Source: Candidatus Thiodictyon syntrophicum
GTDB taxonomy: Bacteria > Pseudomonadota > Gammaproteobacteria > Chromatiales > Chromatiaceae
Assembly: GCF_002813775.1 (NCBI RefSeq)
Contig: NZ_CP020370.1
Span: 3,497,501-3,561,500, forward strand
Direction of reading: 5' to 3'
DNA: 64,000 nt
Shown here: in pieces, positions 46,752 through 56,294 of the stretch
Position numbering within the stretch: position 1 is the first letter of the stretch
Layout of the letters: each line of letters opens with the position of its first letter
Translations under genes and position numbers: made by a program
The notes under the pieces: model-generated
Told to the model about the DNA's origin: nothing
Seen by the model: only the letters and a program-made list of their open reading frames with translations
Database searches by the model: none

Positions 46752-48207
46752 CGGACCTGGCGTCCATCTGCCCCATGATGCGGTCCAATAGATAGGGAAA
46801 GAACGGATTGGACGACATCCGGATCAGCGCGTCGAGGCTGACGATCAGGATGCCCCGCTCGCCGCGCACCGCCATAGCGCCCAGGTGAACGCCGAAGTCT
46901 TCGGAGCGGTCAGGCTCCATCCCGTAGAGCGAATCGGTCACGGGGAATGGCAGCGCCACATGGGAGAGTGAAAACACATCGCTGGGATAGGTCAATCCCA
47001 GGGGGCGCACCACCTCGGTCGTCGCCCCCGCCGCGATCGTGCGTTCCACCACGTCCGCGGAGCGGTCATCGCGGTTGGTGATGATCGTGGTGCGATAGTT
47101 GCGCGGGGGCTGCGGCAGCAGCCGGGCGAGCATGGTCTCGGTACTGGGGCGCAGCAAGGGACCGAATTCGGTGTGACGATTGAGGTCGAAGAGGACCAGT
47201 TCGCTGCCGTTCGCCGGCAACCGGGCATAGAGGGCGTTGACGATCGCCGCGGTGCTGACGGTGAAATCGGTGAGCGATTGGAAGGTGAGGATGGGCGGCA
47301 GGGTGCCCAGCCGACCCTCGCGCGCAAAGCGGGCCAGCCGCGGCTGCAGGGCGCGGGTCAAGAGCGAGGATTGGCGCGCGGCGTTGACGGGGAAGGAATT
47401 GTACTTGAATGGATTGAATTCCGGCAGAATCGAGAGCCAGGCGGCCTTGGCGAAACGGGGGAAGAGGGCCGGCAGACCGGCGAACCCGGCGAAGCGCGCC
47501 AAATCCGTGACGCCGATCATGGGCGAGATCAGGATGATCCGTTCGGCGCGCGGCAGCCCGGGGTCGTCGATGGCATCCAGGGCATATTTCATCGCGAGTG
47601 CCCCGCCGTTGGAGTATCCCACGATGTGCAGGGGCAGGTCCGGGCCGACCCGCCGCCGCGCCTCGCGCACCGCCAGGCGGGTGGCGGCGGTCCAGTCCTC
47701 CCAATGGACCGCCGCGAGCCCGGCGGGCACGCTGCCGTGACCCGGCAACCGCGGTGCGACGGCCACAAAGCCGCGCTCCTGATAGCGTTGGGCGATATGG
47801 CGCATGCTATAGGGTGAATCGGTCAGGCCGTGGAGCAGGACGACGACGCCGACCGGGGGGCCGGCGGGCTCCAGGGTATAGGAACGATTCCAGTCCTTGA
47901 CGAAGCGCCCGGGGTAGACCGGGCTGCCCTCGAAATAGCGGTTGGCGGGGATTCGCTCATCCGCGTCCAGGCGCCGCGTGACGTGCTCGCGGATCTCCTC
48001 GAAGATGGCCTTTTCCGCCTCGAGATACCGGCCCCAGTCGGCGCGCTCCAGTTCATCGGCCGACAATTCATGGGGAACGAAGGTATGCCAGGGCTCCAGC
48101 GGCGCACCGCGTTGCGACTCGAAGGCCCGTACGCCGAGGAAGGTCACGGCGCCGCCCAGGATCAGCAGGGCGGCGACTTTCAATAACTTGATCAATTTGG
48201 AACCCAT
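46720..48207 (-). CDS. Membrane-anchored alpha/beta hydrolase (lysophospholipase/S33-like)
   Basis: 495 residues with one N-terminal membrane helix (LLKVAALLILGGAVTFLGV). Hydrolase core: VGVVVLLHGLTDSPYSMRHI (oxyanion strand), APRLPGHGSVP and nucleophile GYSNGGALAMKYALD; the candidate acid is in VTDSLYGMEPD and the His in FSLSHVALPF. The fold and motifs match serine aminopeptidase/monoglyceride-lipase-type enzymes; substrate unknown. Operon with the small tail-anchored protein downstream. A hexamer repeat lies in the promoter-side gap. Confidence 0.82.
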   Translation of the reverse strand: MGSKLIKLLKVAALLILGGAVTFLGVRAFESQRGAPLEPWHTFVPHELSADELERADWGRYLEAEKAIFEEIREHVTRRLDADERIPANRYFEGSPVYPGRFVKDWNRSYTLEPAGPPVGVVVLLHGLTDSPYSMRHIAQRYQERGFVAVAPRLPGHGSVPAGLAAVHWEDWTAATRLAVREARRRVGPDLPLHIVGYSNGGALAMKYALDAIDDPGLPRAERIILISPMIGVTDLARFAGFAGLPALFPRFAKAAWLSILPEFNPFKYNSFPVNAARQSSLLTRALQPRLARFAREGRLGTLPPILTFQSLTDFTVSTAAIVNALYARLPANGSELVLFDLNRHTEFGPLLRPSTETMLARLLPQPPRNYRTTIITNRDDRSADVVERTIAAGATTEVVRPLGLTYPSDVFSLSHVALPFPVTDSLYGMEPDRSEDFGVHLGAMAVRGERGILIVSLDALIRMSSNPFFPYLLDRIMGQMDARSDEALLPDAHR

Positions 48208-48259
48208 TGCACCGCCCTCCCCTGTTGCCCTGGTCTACAGTCACCGCTACCGACACAAT

Positions 48260-48370
48260 CGTTGTCGTTGTCGTGGTCGTAATCGAGGTTATCGTCGCGC
48301 CCCGGAGTCTCTCGCACCCCACAGTGCATCGCTGCTCCGACTACGATCACGACAACGATAACGACAACGA
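48260..48370. repeat. Hexamer inverted-repeat element, copy 3
   Basis: GTTGTCGTTGTCGTGGTCGT pairs with the downstream ACGATCACGACAACGATAAC across a centre that matches copy 2 base for base over long stretches (TAATCGAGGTTATCGT, TCTCTCGCACCCC). Lies between the DUF3611 gene's 3' end and the hydrolase promoter. Confidence 0.75.
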
Positions 48371-48404
48371 GGTGGACCGGCGTAGCCCAGTCCTTTCTAC
48401 GCGG

Positions 48405-49019
48405 CTACGCGGACTCGGGGAACTCGCCCGCGCACTGCGAGGTACGGAACATGAGCCAGAGACCGAGCACCAGGGTGATCACCTCGGCGGCGAGCGTCAG
48501 CAGCAGGGCCATCAGGCTGACCAGATCGACCGCGGAGACCCAACTGGCGGTGGTGCCGACGGTCGTCGTCTGCAGGGTCGGGATGCCCGCCTGGGGCGCG
48601 GAGAGGAAATAGAACAGGAGTTGCGCCACGTCCAACAGCATGACCAGCATAGCAAACAGGATGCCCAGACTGCTTGCGACCAGACCGGTCCAGACGGTCG
48701 CGATGACCGCCGACTCGGTCGGGCGCGTCTGGGGGTCGGCGATCCGCTTGCCGAGACCGACGTAGCGATAAAACCAGACGATGGTGAACAGGAGCACCAG
48801 CAGATTGGCCGTGCTCAGGAACTCCACGATCGGCAGGCCGTTGCGCGGGCCTGATAAACTGCCAGAAAAGACAAAGATATAGAACATCAGCACGACCGGA
48901 ATCGACCCCAGCAGCAACTGGAGCCAAAAACCGCTCCACCCCAGGCGGGTGAAGGTCCTGGCCAGCCCCTCGATCTTGGACCCATGCAGGCCGTCAACAA
49001 TATTCTTTAGTATACTCAT
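48405..49019 (-). CDS. DUF3611 membrane protein
   Basis: 204 residues with four predicted membrane helices (about 28-52, 70-88, 108-140, 165-190). Family start: KIEGLARTFTRLGWSGFWLQ. DUF3611 proteins are widespread in cyanobacteria and some proteobacteria and have no established function. AGAGG lies ten bases before the ATG. Bracketed by hexamer repeats on both sides; no operon partner. Confidence 0.85.
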   Translation of the reverse strand: MSILKNIVDGLHGSKIEGLARTFTRLGWSGFWLQLLLGSIPVVLMFYIFVFSGSLSGPRNGLPIVEFLSTANLLVLLFTIVWFYRYVGLGKRIADPQTRPTESAVIATVWTGLVASSLGILFAMLVMLLDVAQLLFYFLSAPQAGIPTLQTTTVGTTASWVSAVDLVSLMALLLTLAAEVITLVLGLWLMFRTSQCAGEFPESA

Positions 49020-49292
49020 CTACTTAACCTCTATAGCACGGTGCGGTCAGGCGGGCGGGGTGGGCGCAGCGGGGCCGGGAGGCACCGCTGCGGGTGACGG
49101 CAGGGCCATGGTCGAGCGCTCGTCGCGCGGGCAACAACCATGATATGACATGGGGTTAAGGATAGCCCAGTCACCGGCCGACGGCAAGGACTCCCGCAGT
49201 CGCCATCGGCATGGTGATCGGCAGCCTGCTCGCACTGCCGGCGGTCATCGGCCTGGGGTTCGCCTTCGGGTCCTTCCAGACAACGAGTACCA
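49020..49292. other. Gap upstream of DUF3611, no supported gene
   Basis: Holds the DUF3611 promoter side. A plus-strand frame from 49211 (MVIGSLLALPAVIGLGFAFG) looks like one membrane helix but then runs into hexamer copy 4, reading as polyvaline and Asp-Asn repeats. It may be the remnant of a small membrane gene disrupted by the repeat. Confidence 0.3.
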
Positions 49293-49361
49293 TCGTTGTC
49301 GTTGTCGTTGTCGTTGTCGTAATCGGATACGATAATCTCGACAACGACAACGACCACGACG
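49293..49361. repeat. Hexamer inverted-repeat element, copy 4
   Basis: The shortest and most regular copy: five GTCGTT units, a short centre (AATCGGATACGATAATCTCG), then AACGAC units. Only the hexamer core is conserved with the other copies, suggesting the hexamer hairpin is the functional or mobile part. Confidence 0.75.
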
Positions 49362-49450
49362 CTGACACCAGTCCCCGATGGACTTGCTTAACCTATTAGC
49401 GAACCCGCGTTTATGTGCGGCCGAACTGCCCTTTCCGGAATACCGGCATC

Positions 49451-50572
49451 TCAGATGGCATACCGCAGAATCGCGGCCAGCGGCTGGCCCCGGGGGATGT
49501 CCCCCTGGCGCACGCTCAGCACCTGGCCGCCGGACAGGAGCACCCGGCGGGCGATCTCGTCCACTACGCCATAGGTGCTCGCGCCGGCACCATCTGCCAG
49601 GGTAAGGGTCCCGTCGGTCTCGTCGATCGTGCCGGGTATCACCTGGTCCATGTCCACCAGCAGGCTCTGCACGGCGCCGAAGGTCGCCGCCCGCGCCACC
49701 TGGGCGAGGTCGGTGCCGGCGCGGCCCTCGTTGGCGCGTTGGTTGAAGAGCGCGGTCCACTTGGCGATCTGATCGCGGTAGAGACCATCGAGCACCGTGC
49801 GTGCGGCCGTCGCCAGTTCCGCCTCGCTCTGTTCCTCCGGACTGCCGGTGATCCCCTGGTCGGCCAGGTGCGGATAGGTGTTGACCGAGCGGTAGATGGC
49901 GGCCAGGCCCTGGACCGCGGCCAGCACCAGCGGGATATCGCTGCCCGCGAGCAGACCGCGCAGGGCGCTGTCGACCTGGCGGGCATACTGCCGCAGCAGG
50001 ACCTTCTGCCCCTCGCTGCCGACCAGCCGCCCGCTGTGGGAGCGATCCGCGATGCTCGCCTTGCCGACCGCGGAGGCGACATCCTTCGGCATCCCGATCA
50101 CCTTCACCTCGCCCGCCGGCAGATCGGCCGAGACCTCGATCAGACGCACGCCGCCCTCGGCCAGCGCCAGCACATAGCAGGCGTTGCAGAAGGTGATCGA
50201 GCGCAGCAGGGGCTTGAGATGAAAGCGGTCGGACACCTCCACCAACGGCTCCAGGGCGTTGGGCACCCGGAAGGTCCGCAGGTTGTCCGGGGTGGCGTAG
50301 ATGGCCAGACCATGGGCCTGATAGCGCCAGAACTCGCCGTCGTCGATCAGGTCGTCCAGTTCCTCGGCCAGGGCGCCGATCCGGCGCTTGTCCGCACCCG
50401 CCGCCTCCAACTGCGCCACGGCCTCCTTGGCCAGGTTTTTCAGCGCAATCCGGTCTGCATCGGTCTCGGTGCTGATGGGCGTCGTCGGCAGAAAAATCGA
50501 TACGGCGATGTCCGTGCGCGCGGTGGCGAGGTCGAGGAGTTCGGCGCTGGTGGGGAGGTCGAGATGGAGCAT
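49451..50572 (-). CDS. Bacterial archaeo-eukaryotic release factor family 11 protein (baeRF11)
   Basis: 373 residues, soluble. Typical family stretches: TDIAVSIFLPTTPISTETDADRI-type start, LEELDDLIDDGEFWRYQAHG, LAIYATPDNLRTFRVPN and a C-terminal L7Ae/eRF1-like fold segment (GAVQSLLVDMDQVIPG). baeRF proteins resemble eRF1 domains and are proposed to act at ribosomes under stress, often near hibernation or chaperone genes; the exact role is unknown. Monocistronic, flanked by hexamer repeats 4 and 5. Confidence 0.8.
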   Translation of the reverse strand: MLHLDLPTSAELLDLATARTDIAVSIFLPTTPISTETDADRIALKNLAKEAVAQLEAAGADKRRIGALAEELDDLIDDGEFWRYQAHGLAIYATPDNLRTFRVPNALEPLVEVSDRFHLKPLLRSITFCNACYVLALAEGGVRLIEVSADLPAGEVKVIGMPKDVASAVGKASIADRSHSGRLVGSEGQKVLLRQYARQVDSALRGLLAGSDIPLVLAAVQGLAAIYRSVNTYPHLADQGITGSPEEQSEAELATAARTVLDGLYRDQIAKWTALFNQRANEGRAGTDLAQVARAATFGAVQSLLVDMDQVIPGTIDETDGTLTLADGAGASTYGVVDEIARRVLLSGGQVLSVRQGDIPRGQPLAAILRYAI

Positions 50573-50596
50573 GGATGGACTCGCTGCGATGGTTGT

Positions 50597-50741
50597 GGGG
50601 TGCGATCGGAACTGATGTAGTGACCGGGATCCCGGGTACGCTGTCGTTGTCGTTGTCGCTGTCGTTGTCGTAATCGAATAATCCGACCACGATTACGACA
50701 ACCACAACGACGCCCGGTCCGTGAGAACTTCCGGTAGCTGT
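50597..50741. repeat. Hexamer inverted-repeat element, copy 5
   Basis: GTCGTT-type array at about 50642-50672, inverse array at about 50689-50711. Both outer flanks match copy 1 (GGGGTGCGATC.GAACTGATG, CCGGGATCCCGGG). It sits just upstream of the baeRF11 start. 50742-50939 shows no gene. Confidence 0.75.
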
Positions 50742-50939
50742 CGCTGGTGGAAACCGGGTTCTGCGGCCCGGACGATCAGGCGCGGGGTGCCACGATTGTA
50801 GCGGACCCGGCCGGCGCAGAGCCGCAAGAGATGGGGTTCAGGCTCGAGAAATACCAAACCGGCCGTCGCCGTGACGCGGAATTCGGGTGCGTTTGCGAAC
50901 AAGATATCTTCTGCGGATGGTCCAAAGAGGAGTATTTGG

Positions 50940-51066
50940 CCGCAAATGAACGCTAATAAGCGCAAATAATTCTCTGGTTAACGTCGTCGCGAACGTCACC
51001 CGGACGGTGAACATGCAGGAAAGGCCAGGTCTCTGATTATTTGCGTTAATTTGCGTTCATTTGCGG
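50940..51066. repeat. Inverted repeat, GCAAATGAACGC type
   Basis: 31-base arms 50940-50970 (CCGCAAATGAACGCTAATAA...) and 51036-51066 are inverse copies with a few mismatches and enclose 65 bases. AT-rich against the background and related to the block at 4352. It ends 35 bases before the methyltransferase start. Confidence 0.7.
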
Positions 51067-51100
51067 CTAAACTTCTGTTTCCAGATGATCGGTTGACGCC

Positions 51101-52129
51101 ATGCCCACACTGAAGATTACGCGGATCGAAGCGATCCGCCAACGCCTGCGTGACCACGGCGCCAAGCCCTGTCACGAACAGCGCGTGCTGCAGGCTTGGG
51201 CGCGGGTGCAGTCCGTGGACACGCGCCGCCGCCGGGCCGAGGACTTCCTGCCCCTGCGGGTGCGCGCACTGCTGCCGGCCCTGACCGCGGAGCTTGGCGC
51301 ACTGGCGCGCCTGCGCGCCGAACACCCCGGCGCGGATGGCTCCGCGCGCCTCCTGGTCGAGCTGGCCGACGGCCAGACGGTGGAGAGCGTGCTGCTGCCC
51401 CAAGGCGGACTCTGCGTCTCCACCCAGGTCGGCTGCGCGGTGGGCTGCGTCTTCTGCATGACCGGGCGCACCGGCCTGCGGCGCCAACTCGGCAGCGCCG
51501 AGATCGTCGCCCAGGTGGTGTTGGCCCGTGGCCTGCGCGCCGTCGCGCGGGTGGTGTTCATGGGAATGGGCGAGCCGGCCCATAATCTAACAAACGTGCT
51601 CGCGGCCATCGAACTGCTCGGCACCAGCGGCGCCATCGGGCACAAGGACCTGGTCGTCTCCACCGTCGGCGACCGCCGGGTCTTCGAGCGCCTGCCGCTC
51701 GGCCCCGTCAAGCCGGCGCTCGCCATCTCCCTGCACAGCACCAGGGCGCAACTGCGCGCCCAGTTGCTGCCCCGGGCGCCGCGCATCGACCCCGCGGAAC
51801 TGGTCGAACTGGGCGAGCGCTACGCCCGCGCCACCGGCTATCCGATCCAATACCAATGGACCCTGCTGGCCGGCATCAACGACACCGATGCCGAATTGGA
51901 CGGCATCGCGAGCCTCCTTGCCGGCAAATACGCGATGATGAATTTCATCCCCTACAACAGCAATGACGGGCTCCCCTTCACCCGCACCGCCCGGGAGCGC
52001 GCCGCCGCGCTGGCCGGCGCCTTGCAGCGGCGCGGCATCGTCACCCGGCTGCGCAACTCCGCCGGGCAGGACATCGACGGCGGCTGCGGTCAGTTGCGGG
52101 CGCGCGCGCTGCCGCCGGACGCCGCTTGA
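51101..52129 (+). CDS. RlmN/Cfr-family radical SAM RNA methyltransferase
   Basis: 342 residues. The iron-sulfur cluster motif is CAVGCVFCMTG (CxxxCxxC), then the SAM-binding VVFMGMGEPAHNLTNV. The second conserved Cys is in GQDIDGGCGQLRA, matching the C-terminal methyl-carrying Cys of RlmN. Such enzymes methylate A2503 of 23S rRNA (C2, or C8 in Cfr) and, for RlmN, some tRNAs. It is shorter and more diverged than housekeeping RlmN (about 370-390 residues) and lacks the usual ispG/ndk context, so it is probably a second paralogue. No clear ribosome site. Confidence 0.85.
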   Translation: MPTLKITRIEAIRQRLRDHGAKPCHEQRVLQAWARVQSVDTRRRRAEDFLPLRVRALLPALTAELGALARLRAEHPGADGSARLLVELADGQTVESVLLPQGGLCVSTQVGCAVGCVFCMTGRTGLRRQLGSAEIVAQVVLARGLRAVARVVFMGMGEPAHNLTNVLAAIELLGTSGAIGHKDLVVSTVGDRRVFERLPLGPVKPALAISLHSTRAQLRAQLLPRAPRIDPAELVELGERYARATGYPIQYQWTLLAGINDTDAELDGIASLLAGKYAMMNFIPYNSNDGLPFTRTARERAAALAGALQRRGIVTRLRNSAGQDIDGGCGQLRARALPPDAA

Positions 52130-52344
52130 GTCCGTCGGCCCACCGCGGCGCTTTACAGTCGCGTCGCCACGGGGTAGTTTTCCATCGCCCCGGGGCTGCG
52201 TTACGGCCGCACGCGGGCAGTTCACCGACTGCGCTGCCCACGCTGGGCAGACACCGGTGCCGGGGGCCCGCCGCGGCGTTCCGGTGCGCTGAGGTCGACC
52301 CGCGGCCGCTGCGCTACTTCAACACCCATTACCGAGGTCACCCC

Positions 52345-55137
52345 ATGGCTGTCCTGCGTAACAAACCGATCCTGCAAGGCTTAGGGTCCGCCGTGGCCTC
52401 GGCCCTGGCCGTGTTGGTCCTCACCGCCGGGTCCGCTGCCGCCGCCGATGCGGCGCTCGAGCAGGCGCGTGCGGATTGGCAGGCGGGGCGCCTTATTCCC
52501 GCCGCCACGGCACTCAAGGGCCTGCTCCAGCGGGACCCGTCCGCGGGCGAGGCGCGCGCCTTGCTCGCCCAGGTCTATCTGGACGGCAACGACCCTGTCG
52601 CGGCCGAGCAGGAGGCCGATCGGGCGCTCCGGCAGGGCGTGGCGCGGCTGGCGCTGCTGGAGGTCCGGGGACGGGCGCTGGTGGCTGAAGGCAAGTTCGA
52701 TCGGGTCATCGCCGAACTGATCCCGGACGCCGACCAGCCGGCCGAGCTCCGGGCCGAGGTGCTGGCCCTGCGCGGGGACGCCTACCTGGGGCGCGATGAG
52801 CCGCAGGCCGCCGATGAGGCTTACACCCAAGCCCTGGAGGCGAGCCCAACCAACAGCCGCGCCCTGATCGGCCAGGCCAGGCGCGCGACGGCGCGCGGCG
52901 ATCTTGCTGCCGCGCGGCAACTCCTGACCAGCGCCGCCACTGCGGGCAGCGACCCGGGCGCAGCCTGGCTGGCCTTGGGGTTCCTGGAGTACCGGCAACA
53001 CCGCTATGCCGAGGCGCAGGCCGCGTATACGCGCGCGGCCGAGTCCTCCGCGGGCCGCTGGCAGGCCTACCTGCGGCGTGCCGAGGCCCGGCTCGACGGC
53101 GGCGACCCGCAGGGCGCCCGGGCCGACGTCGCGGCTGCCCGCGAGCTGTTTCCCGCGAGTGCGGAACTCGACTATCTGGAGGGCCTCATCGCCTTCCAGG
53201 CCGGCGACTACCCTAAGGCCAAGGACCTCCTGGAGGCCTATGTGCACCGCCAGCCCACCCAGGGCCGGGCGCTGTACTGCCTGGGGGCCATCTCCTACCA
53301 GTTGGGCGAGTACCAACGGGCCGAGGAGTACCTCGACGCCTATCTCAAATCCGATCCGCAGGCCTTGATGGCGGTCAAGGTCCTGGCCGCGGCCCGGCTC
53401 GCGCGCGGCAGTAACCAGGCGGCCGCGGACCTGCTGGCGCCCTGGGTGGGGCCCGAGCAGCAGGACCGCGAGGTGCTCGAGCTGCAGGCCCGCGCCCTCA
53501 TCGGGCTGGATCAGCAGGCCGCCGCCCTCGAGCAGTTGCGCATCGCCGCGCGGCTCGCGGGGACGGACGTGCCGACGGCGATGCGGTTGGCCGCGCTGAT
53601 GATCCAGGCACAGGGGCCGGCGGCGGCACAGGAGACCCTGCGCCAGACCCTGGCCGCCGCGCCCGACCGGCTGGAGGTCCGGTTGCAGCTGATCGACGCC
53701 TATCTCACCGATGGGCAGGCCGCGGCCGCACTGCGCGAGGCGCAGGAGGCGGTGACCCAGGCCCCGCGGGACCCGCGGGCCGCCGCGGCGCAGGGGCTCG
53801 CACACCTGGCGGCCAAGCAGCCGGAGGCGGCCCAGGCCGCCTTCCGCAAGGCACTGGAGTTGCAGCCCGGGTTCCCGGGCGCTGCCCTGAACCTCGGCCG
53901 GTTGATCGCGGCGGGAGGCGATCCGGCGGGGGCGCGTCGGCTGTATGAGCAGGCGCTCGTGGCCGAGCCCGGCAACACCCAGGCGCTTCTGCTCCTGGCC
54001 CAACTCGACGCCGATGCCGGTGCGACCGCGGCGGCGCTTGAGCGCCTGCGGGCGGGGCTGGCCGCCGCCCCGGCCAATGCGGCGCTGCGCGCGGCACTGG
54101 CGCGGCTCCTGATCCTCACCAAAGACCCCGGTGCGGCGCTCCACCTGTTGCAGGAGGCCCCGCCGGGGGGCAACGCGGACCCCAACCTGCTCTTGGTCCG
54201 CGGCCAGGCGGAGCTGGCCTCCGGGCAGGCCTATACCGCCGTGGAGACGCTCCAGGACCTGGTCGCTGCGCAACCCCAGTCCGCGGCGGCGCACCTACTG
54301 TTGGCGCAGGCGGCACTGGCGGCGAAGGACACCAGCACCATGGTGGAACATGCGGCGCGGGGCCTGGAGCTCGAGCCTGGGCGTCCGCAGGCCCTGGCGA
54401 CCGCCCTGCTGGTCCTGGCGGCCGTCTCGGACCCAACCACCAAAGCGACCCTCGTGGCCAGGCTCCAGGCGGTGGCGCCGGACAACGTGGAACTCGCCGT
54501 GGCCGCGGCGCAGACCCTGGGTGTCGGCGGCGATCCGGAGGCCGAACGGCGGCGCCTGGTGGACCTGCATCGGGACCTCCCGACCAACCAAGCCGCCTAC
54601 CGTGCCCTCGTGTTGGCCGAAGAGAAGGTGGGGAACCTGCCGGAGGCGACGCGCATCATCCGGGAATGGTTGGTCGCACACCCGGACGAGGTCGAGTCGA
54701 TGATGATGCTGGCGCAGCTCTACCGGCAAGCGTCACGCCCGGACGAGGAGCGCCAAGCCTACGTCGAGGTCCTCGCCAGGCAGCCACAGCACCGCGCGGC
54801 GCTCAACAATCTGGCCTGGCTGCTGCGCCAGAGCGACCCGGCGACGGCGCTGCGCTATGCGGAGCAGGCGCTTGCCCTGGACCCGCAGGATGCGGCGGCA
54901 ACCGACACCCTGGGCGTCTTGCTGCTCGCCAAGGGCGAGCGCGCACGGGCACTGGAACTGCTCGGTAAGGCAAGCGCCGCCCTGCCGGACGACGCGAGCA
55001 TCGCCTTCCACTACGCCTCGGCCCAGGCCGCCGCCGGGGACCGGGGCGCGGCGCGGGGCACGCTACGCCCGCTCCTGCAGCGATCCTTCCCCGAGCAAAA
55101 CGAGGCGTGGGCGTTGTTCCAGTCCCTTGCGCCCTGA
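52345..55137 (+). CDS. prsT: PEP-CTERM system TPR protein, PrsT-like
   Basis: 930 residues from the ATG with GAGGT upstream; the open frame extends 5' without a start of similar quality. The signal MAVLRNKPILQGLGSAVASA is followed by about twenty TPR units (for example AEYLDAYLKSDPQALMAVKV, ALNNLAWLLRQSDPATALRY). Length and architecture match the PrsT-type TPR protein of exosortase/PEP-CTERM loci, thought to help polysaccharide or protein export in the periplasm. Two PEP-CTERM substrates are in this window, but no exosortase or PrsK/PrsR is adjacent. Could also be a generic TPR protein. Confidence 0.72.
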   Translation: MAVLRNKPILQGLGSAVASALAVLVLTAGSAAAADAALEQARADWQAGRLIPAATALKGLLQRDPSAGEARALLAQVYLDGNDPVAAEQEADRALRQGVARLALLEVRGRALVAEGKFDRVIAELIPDADQPAELRAEVLALRGDAYLGRDEPQAADEAYTQALEASPTNSRALIGQARRATARGDLAAARQLLTSAATAGSDPGAAWLALGFLEYRQHRYAEAQAAYTRAAESSAGRWQAYLRRAEARLDGGDPQGARADVAAARELFPASAELDYLEGLIAFQAGDYPKAKDLLEAYVHRQPTQGRALYCLGAISYQLGEYQRAEEYLDAYLKSDPQALMAVKVLAAARLARGSNQAAADLLAPWVGPEQQDREVLELQARALIGLDQQAAALEQLRIAARLAGTDVPTAMRLAALMIQAQGPAAAQETLRQTLAAAPDRLEVRLQLIDAYLTDGQAAAALREAQEAVTQAPRDPRAAAAQGLAHLAAKQPEAAQAAFRKALELQPGFPGAALNLGRLIAAGGDPAGARRLYEQALVAEPGNTQALLLLAQLDADAGATAAALERLRAGLAAAPANAALRAALARLLILTKDPGAALHLLQEAPPGGNADPNLLLVRGQAELASGQAYTAVETLQDLVAAQPQSAAAHLLLAQAALAAKDTSTMVEHAARGLELEPGRPQALATALLVLAAVSDPTTKATLVARLQAVAPDNVELAVAAAQTLGVGGDPEAERRRLVDLHRDLPTNQAAYRALVLAEEKVGNLPEATRIIREWLVAHPDEVESMMMLAQLYRQASRPDEERQAYVEVLARQPQHRAALNNLAWLLRQSDPATALRYAEQALALDPQDAAATDTLGVLLLAKGERARALELLGKASAALPDDASIAFHYASAQAAAGDRGAARGTLRPLLQRSFPEQNEAWALFQSLAP

Positions 55138-55176
55138 AGCGGGAGGCGGCGGATCAGTCGCCGCCCCGACCCACGC

Positions 55177-56232
55177 TCACCCCATCAGCGCCCGCATCTT
55201 CTCCAGCGTCGGCGCCAGCACCACCCCCCGCTCGGTGACGATGGCATCGACCAGGGCGGCGGGGGTCACGTCGAACACCGGGTTACGGGCGGCGCAGCCG
55301 GCCGGGGCCAGGCGCCGGCCGCCGCAGGACAGCAGTTCCTCCGGGTCGCGCTCCTCGATGGGGATGTCGCCACCGCAGCTCAGGTCCATGTCCACCGTCG
55401 AGGTGGGTGCGGCGACCATCACCTTGACCCCGTGATAGCGGGCCAGGATCGCGAGCCCATAGGTACCGATCTTGTTGGCCACGTCCCCGTTGGCGGCGAT
55501 GCGGTCCGAGCCGACGATCACCCACCCTACCCCGCCGCCCGCCATCAGGCTGGCCGCGGCGCCGTCCGCCTGCAGGGTCACAGGAATCCCTGAGTCCATC
55601 AGCTCCCAGGCGGTGAGGCGCGCACCCTGCATCCAGGGGCGGGTCTCGTCGGCGTAGACGCGGCGGACCTTCCCGACGGCGTAGGCACTGCGGATCACCC
55701 CCAGGGCGGTCCCGTAGCCGCCGGTCGCGATGGCGCCGGCGTTACAGTGGGTAATGACATCGGTCGGCCCGGTGATCAACCCGGCGCCGAGATCGCCCAT
55801 GCGGCGGTTGGCGGCCCGATCTTCCGCGTGGATCGACAGGGCCTCTGCCAGCAGGGCCGGTTCCGGGTCGGCGGCGTCCAGACGCGCGATGAGCCCCGCC
55901 ATCCGCCGCACCGCCCAGGCCAGATTGACGGCGGTGGGCCGCGCCTGGGCGAGCAGGTCCAGGTCGGGGGTGATCGCGTCGTGCCAGGCCGGGCCGGCCG
56001 CACGGTAGGCGGTCCGGGCGGCCAAGACCACCCCGTAGGCGGCGGCGACCCCGATGGCCGGGGCCCCGCGTACCACCATGGCGCGGATCGCCTCGGCCAC
56101 TCCCGGCGCGTCATCCAGGGCCAGGAACTCGGCCCGGTCGGGCAGCAGCCGTTGATCGGCCAGATAGAGTCGGCCACCGTGCCACAGGGCGGCGTCGTCC
56201 GGGGTAGGGACAGCGGGAAGCGTGGTTTGCAT
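55177..56232 (-). CDS. mtnA: S-methyl-5-thioribose-1-phosphate isomerase
   Basis: 351 residues, full length. Motifs: [14 protein letters not shown] near the N-terminus, catalytic Cys in [40 protein letters not shown], catalytic Asp in [20 protein letters not shown] and PTSTVDMDL. Catalyses the aldose-ketose isomerisation of methylthioribose-1-phosphate in methionine salvage. No other salvage gene is adjacent. Divergent from the HicAB operon, 62 bases apart. Close homologues include the eIF2B-like fold, but the catalytic residues support MtnA. Confidence 0.93.
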   Translation of the reverse strand: MQTTLPAVPTPDDAALWHGGRLYLADQRLLPDRAEFLALDDAPGVAEAIRAMVVRGAPAIGVAAAYGVVLAARTAYRAAGPAWHDAITPDLDLLAQARPTAVNLAWAVRRMAGLIARLDAADPEPALLAEALSIHAEDRAANRRMGDLGAGLITGPTDVITHCNAGAIATGGYGTALGVIRSAYAVGKVRRVYADETRPWMQGARLTAWELMDSGIPVTLQADGAAASLMAGGGVGWVIVGSDRIAANGDVANKIGTYGLAILARYHGVKVMVAAPTSTVDMDLSCGGDIPIEERDPEELLSCGGRRLAPAGCAARNPVFDVTPAALVDAIVTERGVVLAPTLEKMRALMG

Positions 56233-56247
56233 GGGGGGCTCCGGGTG

Positions 56248-56291
56248 GGAAAATGGCCATCCAATGATATCATTTTATGATACCATTTTCC
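56248..56291. promoter_or_regulatory. Candidate HicB operator between mtnA and hicA
   Basis: GGAAAATGG (56248-56256) and CCATTTTCC (56283-56291) form a perfect 9-bp inverse pair around the palindrome ATGATATCAT (56264-56273). HicB antitoxins autoregulate through such palindromes. The site ends four bases before the preferred hicA start. Confidence 0.5.
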
Positions 56292-56294
56292 TTG

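Noticed and set aside
49031-49357. Minus-strand ORF beginning with polyvaline and Asp-Asn repeats
   Set aside because: It is a translation of the GTCGTT hexamer element and has no other support.
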